Source: an uncultured Clostridium sp. (GTDB lineage Bacteria > Bacillota > Clostridia > TANB77 > CAG-508). From it: a stretch of DNA of 64,000 bases. The notes below the pieces were generated by a model, which was given only the letters and a program-made list of their open reading frames with translations, was not told the DNA's origin and searched no databases. A program made the translations under genes and the position numbers. The first letter of the stretch is position 1, and each line of letters opens with the position of its first letter. This document shows, one piece after another, positions 19,051 through 28,806 of this stretch. The DNA is taken from the NCBI GenBank assembly GCA_947653235.1, contig CANTGH010000003.1, positions 1 to 64,000 of the forward strand. Reading direction: 5' to 3'.

Positions 19051-20274
19051 TTAAAGATTATATTTTTTGCCATATCTTTTTAGTAATTCCTGAGAATTCA
19101 ACTTCCCTGCTCTTGTTATCATATCATAACCAAATTTATTTTTTAAATAGTCAACCGTCTGTTCTAATTTTTCTTGTTTTTCATCATCTCTGGAAAAAAG
19201 GGAGAGTTGCATTTCCTCTTTTGGCGTTAGATTATCTACGCGTAACCCTAATAATCGTATGAGTTTTCCACTTTTGTATAATTCTCGCAACAACTCCTTT
19301 GCCTTTTGATAAATCATTTTTGTGCTAGAAGTTTCAAAATCAAGTCTTCCTTGATGTGAAACATCTTCAAACTGATTTGTCCTAAGCTGAACACTTACGC
19401 ATTTGGTTAACAAATTATAGTTTCTCAATCGATAAGAAACTTGTTCTGCAAGTGCTAGTAAAACCTGTTCAAGTAATTCAATATCTGAAATATCTTTAGG
19501 AAAAGTAGTTGAATTTCCAATACTTTTCGGCAATTCGGGTTGGTCAATTACTTCCGATAAATCAATTCCATTAGCATATTCCCACATCAAATTTCCATGC
19601 TTTCCAAATTTTTTTATCAAAAGTGCTCTATCGGTTTTGGCTAAATCTCCAATTGTTTTGATTCCCATATGATATAACTGTGGAACCGTTTTTTTCCCTA
19701 ACATAAACATTTCTGAAGTCGTCAAATTCCACATCTTGGTTGGAATTTCGTTTTCAAATAAAGTATGAACACGGTCTGGTTTGGTAAAATCAGAAGCCAT
19801 TTTCGCTAAAAATTTATTGTGTGCTACGCCAACATTGACCGTAAATCCCAGCTCTGCCTTTACCCTTTGGTTAATTTCTTTTGCCTTATGAAGTAGCGTA
19901 TCTTTCATCAAATATTTTGTCATATCTAAAAAACATTCATCAATCGAATATCTTTCAATTTTATCGGTATATTCTAATAATAACTGATATAATTGATTGG
20001 AATATTCTTTATATTTCTTATATTCCAAACCACAAAATACTTGTAAATTAGGACATTTCTTTTTCGCTTGATAAATCGTCTGTGCTGTTACAACACCACA
20101 CATTTTAGCTTTCATGCTTTTGGCTAAAACAATACCACTACGCCTTGCTTCATCTCCTCCAATGATGCAGGGAATATTACGAATATCTATCTTACTACCA
20201 TTTTTTAGCATTTCAACAGCTGTCCAACTTAAAAATGCATGATTGACATCAATATGTAAAATTTGTTTTTTCAT
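19051..20274 (-). CDS. dinB: DNA polymerase IV (Y family)
   Basis: Error-prone translesion polymerase. 407 residues: catalytic palm with HIDVNHAFLSWTAVEML (first Asp) and YSIDECFLDMT (Asp-Glu pair), a thumb with helix-hairpin-helix (LYHMGIKTIGDLAKTDRALL), and the little-finger domain (RPLELPKSIG-like region, then LRTNQFEDVSHQGRLDFE). No beta-clamp motif was singled out, though the C-terminus contains LSLF. Full length, with no LexA box recognised upstream. Confidence 0.95.
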   Translation of the reverse strand: MKKQILHIDVNHAFLSWTAVEMLKNGSKIDIRNIPCIIGGDEARRSGIVLAKSMKAKMCGVVTAQTIYQAKKKCPNLQVFCGLEYKKYKEYSNQLYQLLLEYTDKIERYSIDECFLDMTKYLMKDTLLHKAKEINQRVKAELGFTVNVGVAHNKFLAKMASDFTKPDRVHTLFENEIPTKMWNLTTSEMFMLGKKTVPQLYHMGIKTIGDLAKTDRALLIKKFGKHGNLMWEYANGIDLSEVIDQPELPKSIGNSTTFPKDISDIELLEQVLLALAEQVSYRLRNYNLLTKCVSVQLRTNQFEDVSHQGRLDFETSSTKMIYQKAKELLRELYKSGKLIRLLGLRVDNLTPKEEMQLSLFSRDDEKQEKLEQTVDYLKNKFGYDMITRAGKLNSQELLKRYGKKYNL

Positions 20275-20316
20275 AAATTTATTATAGAACTTTTGTTTGT
20301 AATTGTCAAGTAGTTT

Positions 20317-21112
20317 TTAAACCACTTCTAATTCCAACATCTTCGCCAACTTTTGTCCCACCTCATAACCTTTGCGGTAAAATTCTTCAATTGACATGTT
20401 TAAATAATCATAACGATAACAAAGTTCCAACGTAATCGGCGCCTCATAGTGACATTCCTTTAATTTCCCCATAACATGTTCCCAATTTACGGTTCCATCA
20501 AATGGCAACAAATGTAAATCATCGGATTTATCATTATCGTGTAAATGAACTGCAAAAATGCGATTTTGAAATCGGTCATAATCAAATTGGTCATTCAAAT
20601 AAATATGACAATGCCCTGAATCATAGCAAAGTCCAATATTTTGATTTTTGATATGAGAAAATAGGTATTCCAAATACTCGTATTTTTTCGTATTTTCAAA
20701 AGCAACCTTTATTCCCAATTTTTCCGCATAATCCACGATTTCTTGAAAGCGACGCAAACCAATTTCACTACAAATAATTTCAGGATATGTTCCAATCAAA
20801 TGCAAAATAACAAGCGAAATGCCATTTTTTTGGCACAAACGCAAATCGTTTTGATATCGTTCAACAAATGCTTCTCCGTTCCTGTGTATTTTTCCAAATT
20901 TCATTGATATTTTGATACCCCAAATGCGCAAAAATAATATTTAAACCAAGTTTTTTCGCATAATCCAACTGTTCTTGCTGGCCAATTTTCCAATCCTTGT
21001 TATACCATTGCACAAAAACATTTTGAAAACCTGCTTTCTTAATCGCATCAATTGTTTGTAATGGCGTTACCTTTTCATTATCATTTTGAATTGCAACTGC
21101 AATTTCTCTCAT
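20317..21112 (-). CDS. sugar phosphate isomerase/epimerase, one CGG shift site
   Basis: TIM-barrel enzyme of the xylose isomerase-like/AP endonuclease 2 superfamily. As written it splits at minus-strand C 20878: one frame ends INEIWKNTQERRSIC and the other continues EAFVERYQNDL. Removing the C gives NTQEGEAFVERY and one frame of 264 residues, normal for the family. Metal-site segments are visible: VAFENTKKYEYLEY, IGLCYDSGHCHIY, FAVHLHDNDKSDDLHLLPF. It overlaps the MBL gene upstream by four bases (ATGA type), so the two are coupled. Substrate unknown. Confidence 0.78.
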
Positions 21113-21918
21113 AACCTAATTTCCTCCCCATCATTTGGTACGTAAACATCGCCTTTAAAATATTCGTGTGCCTCATTTACATATAATTCTTTTCGTTTTT
21201 CGATACAATTGTCTTTGGTATGCCACAAAATCAAATGTTTCACGCCCAAATTCTGCATGTTTTCTGCCACATCTTTCACCGTTGAATGATGAATTTCGTG
21301 TGGATGAAATAATTCACTTTCTGCCTCACGGCAAAATACTTCATGACAAACCCAATCGGTGTTTCTGATGTTTTCATAATTTTTTTCATGACACGGAATA
21401 TCACCTAAAAAGGTAAATATTTGACTATTTTTCAATTGCATTTGAAATCCATATTGCGTCATATTTTCTTCATCTGGAAATACATCCAAAATTTTTACGC
21501 AATAGCCAATAATGGAATATTCCTGCTCATCTTCAATTTCATGAAAAATAACATTTTGGTGATATACATCAATGTGAACTCCATGAAATGTATCTAAGAT
21601 AAACCTTTCTATGATGGCTCTTACCTCTTTAGCACAATACAAATTGACTTTTCCTTCAAATTTTCCTTTTTGCATATCTTGACAAATCACACGAAGCAAC
21701 GGAAAAATGCCTAACAAATGGTCGACATGTTTATGGGAAATGAAAATATCATGAATATTTGACAAACTGACATTTACAGCTTCAATTTGATTTAAAATTT
21801 GTGCACCTGCACCTGTATCAACTAGGAAATATTGGTCATTATTTTGTAACAAAAAGCAAGTGTTAAAACATTTTCTAGTCAATCCTGCACCAGTTCCTAA
21901 AACAAGTATTTTTTCCAT
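21109..21918 (-). CDS. MBL-fold metallohydrolase (RNase Z-like)
   Basis: 269 residues with the metallo-beta-lactamase zinc motif SHKHVDHLLG, preceded by FLVDTGAGAQILNQ and followed by LGDIPCHEKNYE and ILWHTKDNC. The order fits RNase Z/arylsulfatase-type hydrolases, but the family is broad and tRNA 3'-processing is not implied. It is coupled to the sugar phosphate isomerase gene and lies nine bases after another MBL gene, so the three probably form one transcript. Confidence 0.85.
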   Translation of the reverse strand: MEKILVLGTGAGLTRKCFNTCFLLQNNDQYFLVDTGAGAQILNQIEAVNVSLSNIHDIFISHKHVDHLLGIFPLLRVICQDMQKGKFEGKVNLYCAKEVRAIIERFILDTFHGVHIDVYHQNVIFHEIEDEQEYSIIGYCVKILDVFPDEENMTQYGFQMQLKNSQIFTFLGDIPCHEKNYENIRNTDWVCHEVFCREAESELFHPHEIHHSTVKDVAENMQNLGVKHLILWHTKDNCIEKRKELYVNEAHEYFKGDVYVPNDGEEIRL

Positions 21919-21926
21919 ATTTCCTC

Positions 21927-22586
21927 CTATTCAATTTCGATAGTTTCGTCGTTTTCTAAAATTTCATAGTCGACTTCGTATTTTTGAAACATTTCTTCCA
22001 TAAATTTAAAATCTGGTGGAAATGCTGGATTATCCATATGAATTGGAAGAGTCAAAACAGCCCCAACTTCTTTGGCATACAAAGCCGCTTCAAATGCTGA
22101 CATCGTTAATCCATGACCTGTAACTGGTGTGCATAAAATATCAGCTTGGTAATCATTTTTGAAACAAATCGTGTCGCTTGTAGCATACAATCTGTTTTGC
22201 CCATCATCCACAATATACCCAACATTTTCATGAATTTCTTTTTCGCCTTTTAACAATGGTTGATAACCATGCACAGCATGCACCACTTCCATTTTGATGC
22301 CTTCTAATTCAATGACATCTTTTTCTTTTACAATGTTAATTGTCAAGGACTTATTCGCATTTTGTACTTCTTCTGTGGAATATATTTTTATGGATTGGTC
22401 AAGTTTTTGTAAAACTTCGGTGTTGCAGTGATCTGGATGTTTGTGGGTAATTAAAATAACATCTGCCGTATTCCAAATCGCAAAATATTCTTCTTTATAC
22501 TTTAGATTTCCTGGATCAATTAAAATTTTCTTATCCTTTGTTTCAAGGAATAAACAGGATTGTGGAAATTTTGTAATTTTCATCAA
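21927..22586 (-). CDS. UlaG-like MBL-fold hydrolase
   Basis: 219 residues with the metal site THKHPDHCN and the family turns LFLETKDKKILIDPGN, HAVHGYQPLLKG, TGHGLTMSAFEAA and LPIHMDNPAFPPDF. This resembles UlaG-type metal-dependent hydrolases. It is the first gene of a three-gene minus-strand run (two MBL proteins and an isomerase), which hints at a small salvage or detoxification pathway; the substrate is unknown. Confidence 0.85.
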   Translation of the reverse strand: MMKITKFPQSCLFLETKDKKILIDPGNLKYKEEYFAIWNTADVILITHKHPDHCNTEVLQKLDQSIKIYSTEEVQNANKSLTINIVKEKDVIELEGIKMEVVHAVHGYQPLLKGEKEIHENVGYIVDDGQNRLYATSDTICFKNDYQADILCTPVTGHGLTMSAFEAALYAKEVGAVLTLPIHMDNPAFPPDFKFMEEMFQKYEVDYEILENDETIEIE

Positions 22587-22654
22587 TTATCAACCTTTCT
22601 TTTTTTAATTCTGTTTTAGTTATATCATAAAATATTGCTTTTGTATAGCAAAAT

Positions 22655-23217
22655 CTAGATATTTTTGTTTTTTATGTAACTTTCTGAAAACTCTTCCGCC
22701 AAAATATCCATTTGAATGCTATCATAGAATTTACCATTCACAAATTTGCATTTTCGCCTTCTTCCATATTCCTTAAAACCACATTTTTGATAACACCTCA
22801 AAGCTCTTTCATTAAATGCCATCAAATCCAATTTAATATTTTGCAAATTCAAATAATGAAAACCATAATCCAAAATCAACTTGATTGCCTCTGTTCCAAT
22901 TCCTCTGCTTCGATATTCTTTATCTCCAATAAAAATTCCTAAAGTTGCCGTTCGATTGATGTTATCGATTTGTTCCAAAGAAACAGTCCCAATCATTTTA
23001 TCATTCTCCAAAGTAACCATCACAAAATTGACATTTTGATTGTCTGCATTTTGCTCCAAATATTTTTTCTCAGCTTCAAATGACACTAAATATCCACTCC
23101 TGCCCAGATAATCCGTTGTTTCAAAGTCATTTAGCCATTCCGTAAAAATCTCCACATCTTCTGTGTTCTTGGGGATAAATAAATCGTTTCCCCCACTAAT
23201 TTTTTGAAATACTTCAT
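22655..23217 (-). CDS. GNAT acetyltransferase (RimJ/RimL type), N-terminal frameshift
   Basis: Acetyl-CoA-dependent N-acetyltransferase. The body is intact: WLNDFETTDYLGRSGYLVSF, IGTVSLEQIDNINRTATLG, GTEAIKLILDYGFHYLNL, NERALRCYQKCGFKEYGRR. The expected start MKYFKKLVGE (ATG at 23215, after AAGGAGG) is in another frame from the body; one base appears lost near 23166-23172. This break has no CGG and needs a missing base, so it differs from the other frameshifts here and may be real. It is the last gene of the hsd-PIN operon. Confidence 0.75.
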
Positions 23218-23245
23218 GTTTTTGCCTCCTTCTTATTTCCATTTT

Positions 23246-24424
23246 CTATCTTTGTATTTCCATTATCATAACATCCAATTTTCCCATTGCTTTCATAATT
23301 GCTTCTTGTGCTCCAGCCTGTTTCTCCAATTCATCAACCAACATTAAAATTTTTCCATGATATCTTTCATACCTTCTTTCTTTCAAGATGCAATTACTTA
23401 CTTTTTCTATTTTTCTCAGAGCCCATCTCCAACTTTCCTCTCCTAACAGTACATTTCGCAAAACAAATTTCATATAACGAATATGCTCAATCAACTTTTT
23501 ATCACTTGCATATGGTCTCATTCTAGCTTTTCCATAAAACTTTAGAACTTCTTGTGTTTCTTCTCTTTTACTCACATCTGCAATTTCTTCAATTACTTTA
23601 TCCGAAATATCATTTTCTTTATACTGTTGCTGATATCGCTTTACAAATGTTTTCGTATTACAGATATACAATCTTTGATGCGTTTTTTTAAAAAACTCAT
23701 TCAGCAATTCTGGTCTACCACCGCATTTTTGACCATTTTTAATCCAATACCAATCTTCCTTTTCATCATCTGTTATAAAAATCACATCTTTTTTTTCTCG
23801 TTTTGCTTTTTCTATCATATCATAAAAAATATAATAATCGCCAAAGTTTTCTTCTTTTTTTCTATCACAATAACCTGGTGGAATTTTATTTTCTTCACGT
23901 CTTTTTGCCTCTTTTTTAATTTCTTGCAAAGTTTTTTCCTCTGCTTCTTCCCCACATCTTCCATTCAGCCACTCTATTACTTTCTCAAATACAATATCTT
24001 TTTGACTAAACTGTTCCTGTTGCTTTTGTTCTTCCTCCATTAACTCAATAACTTCTTCTTCTGTTCGACTAATTTTTTCCTCAATTTTTTGCTTACATTG
24101 TATATCTTTTTTAGCCATTCCATCTAATATTTTTCTTGCTTTTTCCAAGTATTTTTCTACGTCTTTTTTCGCATTTGGCAAAGAAGTTTCAACCTCTGCA
24201 ATAACCATCTCCTTATTCTTAAAATATTCATAACCAACTTGATAAGGAATCCATAATCGCTCTTCCAAATCCCCCAAAATCTTCCAAATTTCATTTCTGG
24301 TTTCTTTCGAATAACGATAGAAATTCAAGATAACATTTGTATCTAACACCACAAGAGACTTTTTCCAAATTTGTTCTTTTTCTTTTTCCTCATAAGGTAT
24401 GTATCCTTTAAATAACGTTTTCAT
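23246..24424 (-). CDS. PIN-domain nuclease of the DUF4935/PIN_8 type
   Basis: 392 residues. Residues 25-260 form a PIN-like RNase domain: LVVLDTNVILNFYRYSKETR, then a long coiled-coil insert, then IPPGYCDRKKEENFGDYYIF and VIFITDDEKEDWYW. The acidic residues (first Asp, Glu of the YEYF region, Asp of GDY, Asp of TDDEK) are all present, so it should be active. The C-terminal 130 residues are helical with no known domain. It begins 14 bases after the HsdR-like gene in the same operon. PIN_8 proteins often sit in defence loci, and here an active nuclease accompanies a motor subunit that looks dead. Confidence 0.85.
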   Translation of the reverse strand: MKTLFKGYIPYEEKEKEQIWKKSLVVLDTNVILNFYRYSKETRNEIWKILGDLEERLWIPYQVGYEYFKNKEMVIAEVETSLPNAKKDVEKYLEKARKILDGMAKKDIQCKQKIEEKISRTEEEVIELMEEEQKQQEQFSQKDIVFEKVIEWLNGRCGEEAEEKTLQEIKKEAKRREENKIPPGYCDRKKEENFGDYYIFYDMIEKAKREKKDVIFITDDEKEDWYWIKNGQKCGGRPELLNEFFKKTHQRLYICNTKTFVKRYQQQYKENDISDKVIEEIADVSKREETQEVLKFYGKARMRPYASDKKLIEHIRYMKFVLRNVLLGEESWRWALRKIEKVSNCILKERRYERYHGKILMLVDELEKQAGAQEAIMKAMGKLDVMIMEIQR

Positions 24425-24438
24425 AAACTTCCCCTTTT

Positions 24439-27333
24439 CTAAAATCCTTCTATATTCTCACGCAATGTTCTTCCTTCTCTATCTTTCCATTCTATTTTTC
24501 CATTCGAATTTCTTCCCAAAATAATATTGGCTGCTGCAGAAGAAGATTTCAAATTGCAATCTTCTGTAAAACAATTATTTTTTATCACACCTTTTTTCCT
24601 AAGTTCCTTAGCTTGTTTCACATAAGTAGAAGTCAATCCTTGACTAATTCCTTCTACTGTCGTTGAATTCTTCAAAACCCAAAAATCTCCATCCCTCATT
24701 TCTGCAACAGCATAAGCGTTTTTCTTTTTTATATAATACAATCTTTTCGGTTTCTCATCTATTAAATTTTCTGCTTCATTTGCCACAATTTTTCGAATTT
24801 CCGTCAATATCTCATCCATTGCCTCTTCTGATAAACATAAAACTTTTTTATCCATCCTATCATAAATTAGTTCTATATTTCGCAATTCTATTTTCTTCCA
24901 TAAAAAATCATTTTGTTCTCCAACTCTTTTGTATTCTTGTTGTACTTGATGTCTAATTTCTAAAATCAAATAGCTCAATTCTTTTTCATCCAAAATCTGA
25001 ATTCTTCCGCCATCACTCATATCCTGCAATTTACTATACAACAAACCATCAAATGGATAACTTTTCAAATTCCTTGGGATTTGTCTCTTTCTTCTTTTTT
25101 GAATAAACGCTTGCCTTAACTGCTCTATTTTCTGTTCATACTCAAATTCACTTATTTGACCTTTTTGTTCTTTCTTTTCAAGAGCTTCCAGCATTTTTTC
25201 TGCAAAACCATATCGTTTCAATCGATTTTTAATGGCTTCTACTTTCTGCCATTTACTCAAACCGCCCCAAGCACCTTGCAATTGTTCTATTTTCCATACA
25301 TCACTTTCCTGAATTTTGGTAAAATGAAACAATGGTATTTTCATACTTTTACAAGTCTTTTTAGTAACTTCTTCCCAAGTTATATCTTCCGCATATATCA
25401 CACAAATCTTATCAACTGTTTCAAAAAAACTATACAATCTCTCTCGAAACATCTTCTTTTCTCCCTCCTCTAAATAATGAGAGAGTTCTTGGGTGGTATA
25501 GGAAGAATAAATGTTGAATAATCTTTCCACTAAATTCTTTACTTTTTGTAAAAAAATTTCTATCTCACTTGAAGCATATATCGCATTTAAGGTCTTTTTG
25601 CGCTCCATTTCTTTTTCAATATCCATCTGTTTTTCCATCAGAAGACCAATCATCACTCGAATTTCATGAATCATTTTTCCCATATCTTCTTCTATAGCTT
25701 GATATTCAATACGTTCTAAAATTTCATGGATAGCTATTATATTTTGTGCATAATCTATCAAAACAAGGCGTTCTTTTCTTTCATTATTACGATTTAAAAT
25801 TGCCAAAATCGTTTTAAACATTTCTTCCTCAATTGGTCGATCCAAACAAACCGTAGTCACATGATTGGAAGTAACCTCACTAAGTTCTCGTCTCGTTGTA
25901 ACCAATAAAATACTTAATTTTCCCTCATTAAATTGTTCCAAGCTCTCTGTTCGATAACGTTCCAAACTTCCATTTTCTCGAATAATATCCTCCACCAATT
26001 GCCCCTCTTCCTTTTCATGCAAAGAAGTCGTAGCAATTAGAAAATTTTGACCAAAATGCTCCATGTAAGGAAGCACATTTTCTTTTTTAGTTAAAAGAAT
26101 GATTTGTTCTCTTTGGTTTGAAGGAACTGAAAAAGCAGGAAGCTTTTTCTCCATTTCCTTTTCTAAATCCTTCCATTTCGTATCTTTATCACATTGTCTA
26201 GCTGTATAGAAAACTTTTGTTAAATTCCCATCTTGGATAGCATCCGTCATTTGATAAGAATATAACAATTTTTCTTTTGGAAAACTCTGATTGGTATAAA
26301 AAACCATCTTTGATTTTGGAAATAATTCCTTTAATAAATCCTCCAAAAACATTTGATTGGCAGTCGAAAGAACATCCACTAAAATATCAATTTCACCAAA
26401 ATAAACTTTCTCATATTGTCTCAATTTTTGATACGTTGTCAAAATAATTCGTGACCCATTTGCACCTAGTAAATCCTCCAAATCCATTCTCGAATTAGCA
26501 ATTTGAATCGTTTCGGAAATGTTTTCCTTTATCTTCTCATATAAATCTTTTTGGTGTTCCAATCGATCCACAATCACTAAAGTTTTTCTAAAATGATTGC
26601 CTTTTTGCCATTGTTTCAGTAAAAGAACTAGTGCTTCCGTTCTGCCAGATGCAAGAAATACATCCATCCTATTACATGTTTTCGAATTCTCTATCACTTT
26701 TTCAGCTGCCCAATATTGATAATATGTTGCAATTTTCGTTTTTCCATGGTTTAAAAAAGTATAATCTTTCAGCCATTTCAATAACGTGTGTCTTTTAAAA
26801 AATAATTTAACTTTTTCTTCCCATCCAACTATTTCATCATTTGGAACTTTCCAAGTTTGCCACATCGAATCTTCACAATTGATTTTATATTGAATCGTAT
26901 CTTGATTCATCACAACAAGCAATTGTACCATTTCAAAATCTCCACTCAATGATGTTAACTGCATATGTTTTTGCAAATTCAAACAACCACGTTCTATATC
27001 CTCACAAATTTCAATCAAACCAACCGGAATTCCATTAATAGTAATCATTGCATCAAATCTAAAAAATTGATCTCCAATCTCTTGATGAATACAAAATTGA
27101 TTTTTTTCTATGTTTTCAAAATCGATTACCTTAATTTTATTGTAAAAATAAAATTCATCTTCCCTTTTTTCCTCTAAAATTATCCCATCTATCATTGCCT
27201 TTCTCACATCATTAACCTTCATCTGTCTTAATTTTTCTAATACAGGATTTTTTTCTTTACTCAAATTACAATCTATTCTATAACCCATATCATAAAACAA
27301 TTTCATCAATCGATCGACTAATTCCTTTTCCAT
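24439..27333 (-). CDS. HsdR-like type I restriction subunit with degenerate nuclease and motor motifs
   Basis: 964 residues aligned in order with HsdR: nuclease domain at about 80-160, SF2 motor at about 220-560, and a helical C-terminus. The PD-(D/E)xK motif reads FDAMITINGIPVGLIEIC, so the catalytic Lys of ELK is Cys. Motif I is ASGRTEAL instead of TGSGKT, the DEAH box is VDVLSTANQ, the TGTP motif is TNQSF, and motif VI has ILNRNN without the usual Arg. The flanking VIVDRLEHQKDL and YSYQMTDAIQDGNLTKVFY still mark HsdR ancestry. The long frame is intact, so the protein is maintained. The start at 27333 is chosen for its GGGGGG ribosome site. It is unlikely to cut or translocate DNA on its own. 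Confidence 0.8.
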   Translation of the reverse strand: MEKELVDRLMKLFYDMGYRIDCNLSKEKNPVLEKLRQMKVNDVRKAMIDGIILEEKREDEFYFYNKIKVIDFENIEKNQFCIHQEIGDQFFRFDAMITINGIPVGLIEICEDIERGCLNLQKHMQLTSLSGDFEMVQLLVVMNQDTIQYKINCEDSMWQTWKVPNDEIVGWEEKVKLFFKRHTLLKWLKDYTFLNHGKTKIATYYQYWAAEKVIENSKTCNRMDVFLASGRTEALVLLLKQWQKGNHFRKTLVIVDRLEHQKDLYEKIKENISETIQIANSRMDLEDLLGANGSRIILTTYQKLRQYEKVYFGEIDILVDVLSTANQMFLEDLLKELFPKSKMVFYTNQSFPKEKLLYSYQMTDAIQDGNLTKVFYTARQCDKDTKWKDLEKEMEKKLPAFSVPSNQREQIILLTKKENVLPYMEHFGQNFLIATTSLHEKEEGQLVEDIIRENGSLERYRTESLEQFNEGKLSILLVTTRRELSEVTSNHVTTVCLDRPIEEEMFKTILAILNRNNERKERLVLIDYAQNIIAIHEILERIEYQAIEEDMGKMIHEIRVMIGLLMEKQMDIEKEMERKKTLNAIYASSEIEIFLQKVKNLVERLFNIYSSYTTQELSHYLEEGEKKMFRERLYSFFETVDKICVIYAEDITWEEVTKKTCKSMKIPLFHFTKIQESDVWKIEQLQGAWGGLSKWQKVEAIKNRLKRYGFAEKMLEALEKKEQKGQISEFEYEQKIEQLRQAFIQKRRKRQIPRNLKSYPFDGLLYSKLQDMSDGGRIQILDEKELSYLILEIRHQVQQEYKRVGEQNDFLWKKIELRNIELIYDRMDKKVLCLSEEAMDEILTEIRKIVANEAENLIDEKPKRLYYIKKKNAYAVAEMRDGDFWVLKNSTTVEGISQGLTSTYVKQAKELRKKGVIKNNCFTEDCNLKSSSAAANIILGRNSNGKIEWKDREGRTLRENIEGF

Positions 27334-27350
27334 ATCGTTCCCCCCTTTCT

Positions 27351-28793
27351 TCACTCATTATTTAACTTTGAAAAATAAAATTCTTTTTTATTTTGTAAAA
27401 TTCTTAATTGCTCTTCTTTATCTCGAATTTCCATTCTTAATTGCTCCAAATTTATTCTTTCGTCTACCTTTTTCTCCTCTACATACTTCATAACACTTAA
27501 ATTTCCATGATTTTCCAACACTTCTTTTTGTGTTGCTACATAGCAAATTCCATCTTTTGTCCTTCGTTCATGATACCAGTTTAAAATATTCTCTTGATTT
27601 TTCACTCCCAATTGATTTTGTGTTCTTCCCTTTTCATATTCATCAGAAGCATCAATGAACAAAATATCACTTTGTGCTCTATTCTTTTTCAACACCATAA
27701 TACACGTTTTTATTGAAGTATTTTTAAACAAATTAGGTGGAAGTAAAATGACTGTATCTACTACATTATCTCGAACCATATTTTCACGAATTTTCTCTTC
27801 TACACCAGTTCTTGATAAAGCTCCCAAAGCAATTAAGGTTACCATTCTACCATCTGGTTTTAACCTTTGTAACATTTTTTGAATAAATCCATAATCTGCT
27901 CTAGCAGCTGGCGGAATTCCATAAGGATAACTTTCTCTTGAACCCAAAAACGTCTCTTCTTCTATTTTTTTAATAGAATTCGTTATCGAAAATGGTGGAT
28001 TAGCAAGAATAACATCTGCTTGTTCTTTCCAATCATTTTGAAAAATGGTATTCCCTTGACGAATTTGTGCCGTCAAAACCCCATGTAATATCATATTTAA
28101 TTGACACAGTTGAACCATTCTTGAATTTATATCTTGTCCCCATATTTGACATTTTCTATCCTCCACACAATCGACTGCTTGAAGTAATAGTCCTCCAGAA
28201 CCGCAAACCAAATCAGCTATTGATTCATTTAGTTTAACTTCCATCAAATACGCTAGCAATTGTGCTGTACTTCGTGGCGTAAAATCCATACTGGGATCTC
28301 CTTTGTGATTTTCCACAGAATCAATATTTCCCATTAAAACTTCATCTATCACTTCTTCCCATATCGCTGAATCGTTTTCATCTTTTATCGCAAGAGAAAC
28401 TGTATCTAATATTTGAACCATATTTTTTAATGGTTCAGACTCTATTTTTTCCCAATCCATCTTGTCAAAAATCCCTTCTAATATAGGATTTTCTTTTTGT
28501 AAATGGTGCAAATATTCTTGTAAAAATTTACCTATGTTTGGATAATTCAAATAGCTTTTGATCATTTCCCAATCCTGTCTTAAAATAAATGGCTGATTTT
28601 CCATTAGCCTTTCAATTCTTTCTGGATAATCAGGATACTTTTTCTCATACTCACTTTTTTTCCAATTCCACGTATCTGATAGCATTTTTAAAAATAAAAA
28701 AGTAAACAAATACAATAATTTATCCAGATATTCGTTGTCACATAGGTTTCGCAAAATTTCCTTAACAACTTTTTCTAATTTTTCTTTTATCAT
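27351..28793 (-). CDS. hsdM: type I DNA methyltransferase subunit HsdM
   Basis: 480-residue N6-adenine methyltransferase. An N-terminal helical domain (residues 1-140) is followed by the SAM-binding motif ADLVCGSGGLLLQAVD and the catalytic motif DVILANPPFS. Later come DYGFIQKMLQRLKPDGRM and VILLPPNLFKNTSIKTCIM, as in HsdM. It starts 13 bases after hsdS and ends 17 bases before the HsdR-like gene. All catalytic motifs are intact, in contrast to its motor partner. Confidence 0.92.
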   Translation of the reverse strand: MIKEKLEKVVKEILRNLCDNEYLDKLLYLFTFLFLKMLSDTWNWKKSEYEKKYPDYPERIERLMENQPFILRQDWEMIKSYLNYPNIGKFLQEYLHHLQKENPILEGIFDKMDWEKIESEPLKNMVQILDTVSLAIKDENDSAIWEEVIDEVLMGNIDSVENHKGDPSMDFTPRSTAQLLAYLMEVKLNESIADLVCGSGGLLLQAVDCVEDRKCQIWGQDINSRMVQLCQLNMILHGVLTAQIRQGNTIFQNDWKEQADVILANPPFSITNSIKKIEEETFLGSRESYPYGIPPAARADYGFIQKMLQRLKPDGRMVTLIALGALSRTGVEEKIRENMVRDNVVDTVILLPPNLFKNTSIKTCIMVLKKNRAQSDILFIDASDEYEKGRTQNQLGVKNQENILNWYHERRTKDGICYVATQKEVLENHGNLSVMKYVEEKKVDERINLEQLRMEIRDKEEQLRILQNKKEFYFSKLNNE

Positions 28794-28806
28794 TGTTATT
28801 TCCCTT